Shown: positions 6,181-9,792 of the stretch, in pieces
Layout: each line of letters opens with the position of its first letter
Position numbering within the stretch: the first letter of the stretch is position 1
Assembly: GCA_900555875.1 (NCBI GenBank)
Contig: USNB01000036.1
Span: forward strand, 1 to 9,792
Direction: 5' to 3'
DNA length: 9,792 nt
Origin: an uncultured Eubacteriales bacterium
GTDB taxonomy: Bacteria > Bacillota > Clostridia > Christensenellales > Pumilibacteraceae
Made by a program: the position numbers and the translations under genes
Notes under the pieces: model-generated
Seen by the model: only the letters and a program-made list of their open reading frames with translations
Told to the model about the DNA's origin: nothing
The model's database searches: none

Positions 6181-6546
6181 ATGCGTAAATTCAATGTCAC
6201 CGTAAACGGTAAGTCATACAGTGTGGAAGTAGAGGAGATAGGCGGCGCGGCTCCTGTTGCAGCGCCCGCACCCGCTGCAGTTGCGCCTGCGGCTCCCGTT
6301 GCAGCGGCGGCGGCTCCTGCGGCGGCTCCTGCGGGAGGCACTCCCGTCAAATCGCCCATGCCCGGCGTGGTACGCAAGTTTGCATTCGCAAACGGCGCGG
6401 CAGTGAAAGCAGGTCAGCCCGTGGTAGTGCTCGAAGCTATGAAAATGGAAAACGACATAGTCGCTACCGCCGACGGTACGATCACTTATGCCGTCGATAT
6501 CGGCGCAAATGTGGAAACGGACGCCGTGCTTGCATATATAAAATAA
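6181..6546 (+). CDS. Biotin carboxyl carrier subunit (biotinyl domain protein)
   Basis: A carrier of 121 residues that shuttles CO2 on covalently bound biotin between carboxyltransferase and membrane subunits. The N-terminal part (1-22, MRKFNVTVNGKSYSVEVEEI) matches carriers of the MmdC/GcdC type. An alanine-proline hinge (23-52) gives flexibility. The biotinyl domain (about 54-121) has SPMPGVV and the EAMKMEN motif, with Lys88 as the biotin site 33 residues from the end, the usual spacing. GGAGG at 6166-6170 supports the start. Neither carboxyltransferase of the operon has its own biotin domain, so this single carrier probably serves both. BirA, needed to attach biotin, is not in the window. 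Confidence 0.95.
   Translation: MRKFNVTVNGKSYSVEVEEIGGAAPVAAPAPAAVAPAAPVAAAAAPAAAPAGGTPVKSPMPGVVRKFAFANGAAVKAGQPVVVLEAMKMENDIVATADGTITYAVDIGANVETDAVLAYIK
6247..6336 (+). repeat. Alanine/proline-rich low-complexity hinge of the carrier gene
   Basis: The stretch encodes residues 23-52, almost entirely Ala and Pro with a few Val and Gly. It contains near-repeats such as GCGGCTCC and GTTGCAGC. Such hinges are normal in biotin carriers and tend to vary in length between strains. The codons used for alanine are mixed, which argues against very recent slippage. Confidence 0.7.
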
Positions 6547-6564
6547 TCGTCGGAGGGTACTGTT

Positions 6565-7785
6565 ATGGTCATTCCTTCCGCAGCAACGGACGATCTGCAG
6601 AATCTCGGCGAGAGCATGATGAAATTGCTCGAGTCTACGGGATTTGCTGCGTCTACGGATAGTAGTTTGCCGTTCCCGTTCGCGAACTATGTGATGCTGC
6701 TGGTGTCTTTTATCCTCTTTTATCTTGCGATATCGAGGGAATTCGAGCCGCTGCTCCTTGTTCCGATCGCATTCGGCGTAATGCTTGCCAATATCCCCGG
6801 CGCATATGATGAAGTACTCATGAATAAGCCGGATGTGGCAAACGATCTTCCCGGCGGATTATTCTATTATTTGTCCAAAGGGGTGGAATGGGTAATATAT
6901 CCGCCTTTGATATTCTTGGCGATAGGAGCGATGACGGACTTCGGTCCGCTGATCGCGAACCCCAAGAGCCTTATCATGGGCGCTGGAGCGCAGCTCGGTA
7001 TATTCGTAACGCTGTTTGCCGGATATTTCATCTTCGGCAACGATGCGCAGCTTGCATCTGCCGTCGCGATCATCGGCGGAGCGGACGGACCCACTTCTAT
7101 TTATGTAGCAACTATGATGGGCGAGGGCGGATCCGGAGGACATCTGTCCGCAATAGCGATAGCGGCATATTCGTATATGGCGCTCATACCCGCGATACAG
7201 CCTCCCATCATGAAACTGCTTACGACAAAGAAAGAGCGGTGCATCCGCATGAAGCAAATGCGCGCCGTATCCAAGAGGGAAAAGATTATTTTCCCGATCG
7301 TCGTCGTGGCTCTTTGTGGATTGTTCCTGCCGTCTTCGCTTCCTCTTCTCGGTATGCTGATGCTCGGCAATCTGCTCAAAGAAAGCGGCGTGACCGGACG
7401 TCTTGCCGACACCGCCAGCAACGGACTTTGCAACGTGGTCACGATACTTCTCGGTACGTGCGTGGGATTCAAAGCTACTGCGGGCGTGTTTCTTCAGCTC
7501 GAGACACTGGAGATCATCGGGCTCGGACTTGCGGCGTTTGCTTTCGGCACGGTAGGCGGCGTACTCATAGCAAAGTTCATGAACCTGTTCCTCAAGGAAA
7601 AGATAAACCCGCTTATAGGCAGCGCAGGCGTTTCCGCCGTTCCGATGGCGGCGCGCGTGTCGCAGAAAGTGGGGCAGCAGTATGTACCTGACAACTACCT
7701 CCTCATGCACGCCATGGGACCCAACGTCGCCGGCGTTATCGGTTCGGCAGTTGCGGCAGGCATACTTATAGCGTTCTTCGGTTGA
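6565..7785 (+). CDS. Na+-translocating decarboxylase beta subunit (OadB/MmdB/GcdB)
   Basis: This membrane subunit decarboxylates carboxybiotin and couples it to export of Na+. The 406-residue product is highly hydrophobic, with many transmembrane segments. It carries the key motif GGADGPTSIY at 171-180; Asp174 matches the essential aspartate (Asp203 in Klebsiella OadB). The C-terminal motif MHAMGPNVAGVIGSAVAAG at 381-399 is also present, and its Asn387 and Ser394 correspond to polar residues implicated in Na+ and biotin chemistry. GGAGGG at 6552-6557 sits seven bases from the ATG. The N-terminal 35 residues before the first membrane helix (LGESMMKLLESTGFAAS) are typical of the family. Sequence does not separate Oad, Mmd and Gcd types with confidence; the neighbours leave both Oad and Mmd functions open. 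Confidence 0.94.
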   Translation: MVIPSAATDDLQNLGESMMKLLESTGFAASTDSSLPFPFANYVMLLVSFILFYLAISREFEPLLLVPIAFGVMLANIPGAYDEVLMNKPDVANDLPGGLFYYLSKGVEWVIYPPLIFLAIGAMTDFGPLIANPKSLIMGAGAQLGIFVTLFAGYFIFGNDAQLASAVAIIGGADGPTSIYVATMMGEGGSGGHLSAIAIAAYSYMALIPAIQPPIMKLLTTKKERCIRMKQMRAVSKREKIIFPIVVVALCGLFLPSSLPLLGMLMLGNLLKESGVTGRLADTASNGLCNVVTILLGTCVGFKATAGVFLQLETLEIIGLGLAAFAFGTVGGVLIAKFMNLFLKEKINPLIGSAGVSAVPMAARVSQKVGQQYVPDNYLLMHAMGPNVAGVIGSAVAAGILIAFFG

Positions 7786-7801
7786 TCCAAGGAGATTTAT
7801 T

Positions 7802-9202
7802 ATGGCTAAAAGACCTGTAAAAATAATGGAGACCATACTCCGCGACGCGCATCAGTCGCAGGCTGCGACCCGTATGCGTCTGGATGAAATGCTTCCCGTT
7901 GCGGATAAACTCGATAAGATAGGGTACTATGCTCTCGAGGCATGGGGCGGCGCGACGTTCGATTCGTGCATCCGTTTCCTCGGCGAGGATCCGTGGGACA
8001 GGCTGCGCGCTCTTCGCAAGGCCATTCCCAACACCAAGCTGCAGATGCTTCTTCGCGGGCAGAATCTGCTCGGCTATCGCCATTACAGCGACGACGTCGT
8101 GCGCAAGTTCTGCGAACTTACCGTAAAAAACGGCATAGATATCCTGCGCATATTCGACGCGCTCAACGACGTTCATAACCTTGAAACGGCGATAACCGCG
8201 ACGAAGGAATTCGGCGGTACCGTCGAGGCTGCGATATCTTATACGACCGGTCCGGTGTATACGATGGACTACTTCGTCAAGCTCGCTAAAGAGCTCAAGG
8301 CGATGGGCGCGGATATCATCTGCATAAAGGATATGGCGAATCTGCTGCTTCCTTTTGATGCGTATGACCTCGTCAAGAAGCTCAAAGACGAAGTCGATAT
8401 GCCCATACATCTTCATACGCACAACACTGCGGGCATAGGCGATATGACAAATCTCAAGGCGATCGAAGCGGGCTGCGATATCGTGGATACCGCGCTTTCG
8501 CCCCTCGGCAACGGTACGAGCCAGCCTGCGACCGAGCCTCTCGTGGCGACGCTCAAGGGCACGGATTACGATACCGGCATCGACCTCAAGAAACTCAATG
8601 AGCTGACGGAGTATTTCCGCGGCGTGGCAGACAGGCTGAAGGCCGACGGATTCCTCAGCGATAAAGTGCTTAAGGTGGACGTCAACGCGCTCATCTATCA
8701 GGTCCCCGGCGGAATGCTTTCCAACCTCATCAACCAGCTCAAGGAGCAGGGAAAGAGCGAAAAGCTCGAAGAGGTGCTCAAAGAAGTTCCGAGAGTCAGA
8801 GCGGATCTCGGTTATCCGCCGCTCGTTACTCCGTCCAGCCAGATCGTCGGTACGCAGGCAGTGCTGAACGTCATCATGGGCGAAAGATACAAGATGGTCA
8901 CGAAAGAGACCAAGGGCGTCGTTCGCGGCGAGTACGGTAAACTGCCGGTGCCGCCTTCCGAGGAAGTCATCAAAAAGATACTCGGAGACGAGAAACCCAT
9001 CAAGTACAGCCCTCACGATCTTCCTCCCGAGCTTGATAAGCTGCGCGACGAACTCGGCATGTACTATGAGCAGGAGGAGGACGTGCTTACTTACGCGCTC
9101 TTCCCTCAGGTCTCCATGCCTTTCTTCAAGGCGCGCTATGCGCGTAAACACGGCGTGGATATGTCCGTGTTTGACGACAAGGATAAAGTACATCCCGTAT
9201 GA
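7802..9202 (+). CDS. oadA: Oxaloacetate decarboxylase alpha / transcarboxylase 5S-type carboxyltransferase, no biotin domain
   Basis: The enzyme moves CO2 between oxaloacetate/pyruvate and carboxybiotin. The 466-residue product has an HMG-lyase-like TIM barrel (about 1-270) with the metal and substrate motif RDAHQSQAATRMR at 14-26 (Asp15). The lysine expected to be carbamylated lies in CIKDMANLL (Lys176), and the metal-binding HLHTHNTAG has His205 and His207. The conserved PYC/OADA domain (about 290-460) contains VPGGMLSNLINQL, PRVRADLGYPPLVTPSSQIVGTQA and KGVVRGEYGKLP. It ends without a biotinyl domain, like the 5S subunit of Propionibacterium transcarboxylase and unlike full-length OadA. 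AAGGAG at 7789-7794 precedes the ATG. The gene is the fifth of the operon and its stop overlaps surE. Confidence 0.93.
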   Translation: MAKRPVKIMETILRDAHQSQAATRMRLDEMLPVADKLDKIGYYALEAWGGATFDSCIRFLGEDPWDRLRALRKAIPNTKLQMLLRGQNLLGYRHYSDDVVRKFCELTVKNGIDILRIFDALNDVHNLETAITATKEFGGTVEAAISYTTGPVYTMDYFVKLAKELKAMGADIICIKDMANLLLPFDAYDLVKKLKDEVDMPIHLHTHNTAGIGDMTNLKAIEAGCDIVDTALSPLGNGTSQPATEPLVATLKGTDYDTGIDLKKLNELTEYFRGVADRLKADGFLSDKVLKVDVNALIYQVPGGMLSNLINQLKEQGKSEKLEEVLKEVPRVRADLGYPPLVTPSSQIVGTQAVLNVIMGERYKMVTKETKGVVRGEYGKLPVPPSEEVIKKILGDEKPIKYSPHDLPPELDKLRDELGMYYEQEEDVLTYALFPQVSMPFFKARYARKHGVDMSVFDDKDKVHPV

Positions 9203-9792
9203 GGATACTCGTTACCAACGACGACGGTATCGGATCCGTAGGGCTGCGTACCGTAGCGAAAGTCCTCGGAAAACAACACGAAGTATATGTCATAGCTCCC
9301 GTGGCGCAAAGATCCGCTGCGGGACATGGCATATCGGTGCATTCTCCGCTTGCGTATGAAGAACTCGAGCCGGAGGACGGGTGTCGTATGCGCATAGCGG
9401 TGGACGGAATGCCCGCCGATTGCGTAAAGCTCGCGGTGCTCCATTTTATGAAGGACCGCTTGCCCGATCTTGTCGTTTCGGGAATAAACGAAGGTTCCAA
9501 TGTCGGAAGCGACGTTATATACAGCGGCACCGTAAGCGCCGCGCTCGAGGGAGCCTATATGGGTGTGCGCTCGATAGCCGTAAGCAACAGCGACCGGACT
9601 TTCCTCGAGGGATATGCGCTCGCGGCGGAGCTTGTGGCGGGCAGTCTGGACGAGATAATGTCCTTCGATATGCCTGACTATACCGCGCTCAACATCAATT
9701 ATCCGGGAGTCCGCCATCGCGGTATAGCGGTCGTGCCCGTCGGCAGGAACAGATATACTGACAGTTTTCATGAAGTGCGAAAGGGCGTCCTT
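9199..9792 (+). CDS. surE: 5'/3'-nucleotidase SurE (partial, 3' end outside window)
   Basis: SurE is a metal-dependent phosphatase acting on nucleoside 5'- and 3'-monophosphates and is linked to stationary-phase survival. The 198 visible codons are open to the window edge, and roughly the last quarter of a typical 250-residue SurE is missing. Motifs seen: TNDDG at 6-10 (Asp8 and Asp9 bind the metal), the serine loop APVAQRSAAGHGIS at 33-46 (Ser39) and SGINEGSNVGSDVIYSGTVSAA at 94-115 (Asn97 is the fourth metal ligand). The ATG overlaps the oadA stop as ATGA, and no separate promoter is visible. It is therefore expected to be co-expressed with the decarboxylase operon by translational coupling. 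Confidence 0.93.
   Translation, partial: MRILVTNDDGIGSVGLRTVAKVLGKQHEVYVIAPVAQRSAAGHGISVHSPLAYEELEPEDGCRMRIAVDGMPADCVKLAVLHFMKDRLPDLVVSGINEGSNVGSDVIYSGTVSAALEGAYMGVRSIAVSNSDRTFLEGYALAAELVAGSLDEIMSFDMPDYTALNINYPGVRHRGIAVVPVGRNRYTDSFHEVRKGVL

Noticed and set aside
6888..7691. Second + strand frame of 267 codons inside the beta-subunit gene
   Set aside because: Out-of-frame shadow rich in Arg and His, without a ribosome site; a nested gene is not supported.
6859..7836. Minus-strand open frame of 325 codons opposite the beta subunit
   Set aside because: The + strand reading has membrane helices and the GGADGP motif; the antisense product is highly charged and resembles nothing known.
7766..9193. 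Open reading frame of 475 codons on the minus strand opposite oadA
   Set aside because: It mirrors oadA, which has complete catalytic motifs. The antisense protein has no recognisable domain. It stays open because oadA rarely uses codons whose reverse complement is a stop in that frame.
1..9792. CRISPR array, tRNA or rRNA gene, insertion sequence or attachment site
   Set aside because: No spaced direct repeats, no cloverleaf-like sequence with CCA or T-loop motifs, and no transposase or integrase motifs were found on either strand by reading.

Overview
The window looks like the chromosome of a spore-forming Clostridia-type Firmicute, probably an anaerobe. It carries the scpA-scpB condensin pair, a DUF2953 gene, ytfJ (GerW family), a DacF/DacB-type carboxypeptidase and rluB, in the order familiar from Firmicute sporulation neighbourhoods. 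Strong GGAGG ribosome sites and a biotin-dependent Na+-pumping decarboxylase operon fit the same picture. I cannot name a genus from sequence alone. All genes read on the + strand.

Region 1 (1-3456) is a compact run of chromosome-segregation and sporulation genes. It holds the last residues of an upstream hydrophobic protein, scpA, scpB, a DUF2953 membrane-associated protein, ytfJ and a D-Ala-D-Ala carboxypeptidase. The last three are translationally linked by overlaps or a nested ribosome site. The carboxypeptidase is short and ends right after its catalytic domain. No spmA or spmB lies between it and rluB, where B. subtilis has them.

Region 2 (3457-4432) holds a non-coding stretch with possible hairpins, then rluB under its own promoter. 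That promoter sits so close to the start codon that the message may be leaderless. Next comes a possible weak terminator, overlapping a very good sigma-A promoter (TTGTTT, 17 bp, TATAAT) for the following operon.

Region 3 (4433-9792) is a tight operon for a biotin-dependent, Na+-translocating decarboxylase/transcarboxylase: an acyl-CoA-type carboxyltransferase, an OadG-type small membrane subunit, a biotin carrier (EAMKMEN), the membrane beta subunit (GGADGP) and a pyruvate/oxaloacetate-type carboxyltransferase without its own biotin domain. surE follows with a 4-base overlap and runs off the window end. The set combines the parts of a Propionibacterium-type transcarboxylase (12S-, 5S- and 1.3S-like) with the membrane pump of oxaloacetate or methylmalonyl-CoA decarboxylase. 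One biotin carrier could therefore exchange CO2 between an acyl-CoA, pyruvate/oxaloacetate and a Na+ gradient. The acyl-CoA-type subunit is clearly divergent at the positions that normally form its oxyanion holes, so its substrate is open. This is the most interesting feature of the window.
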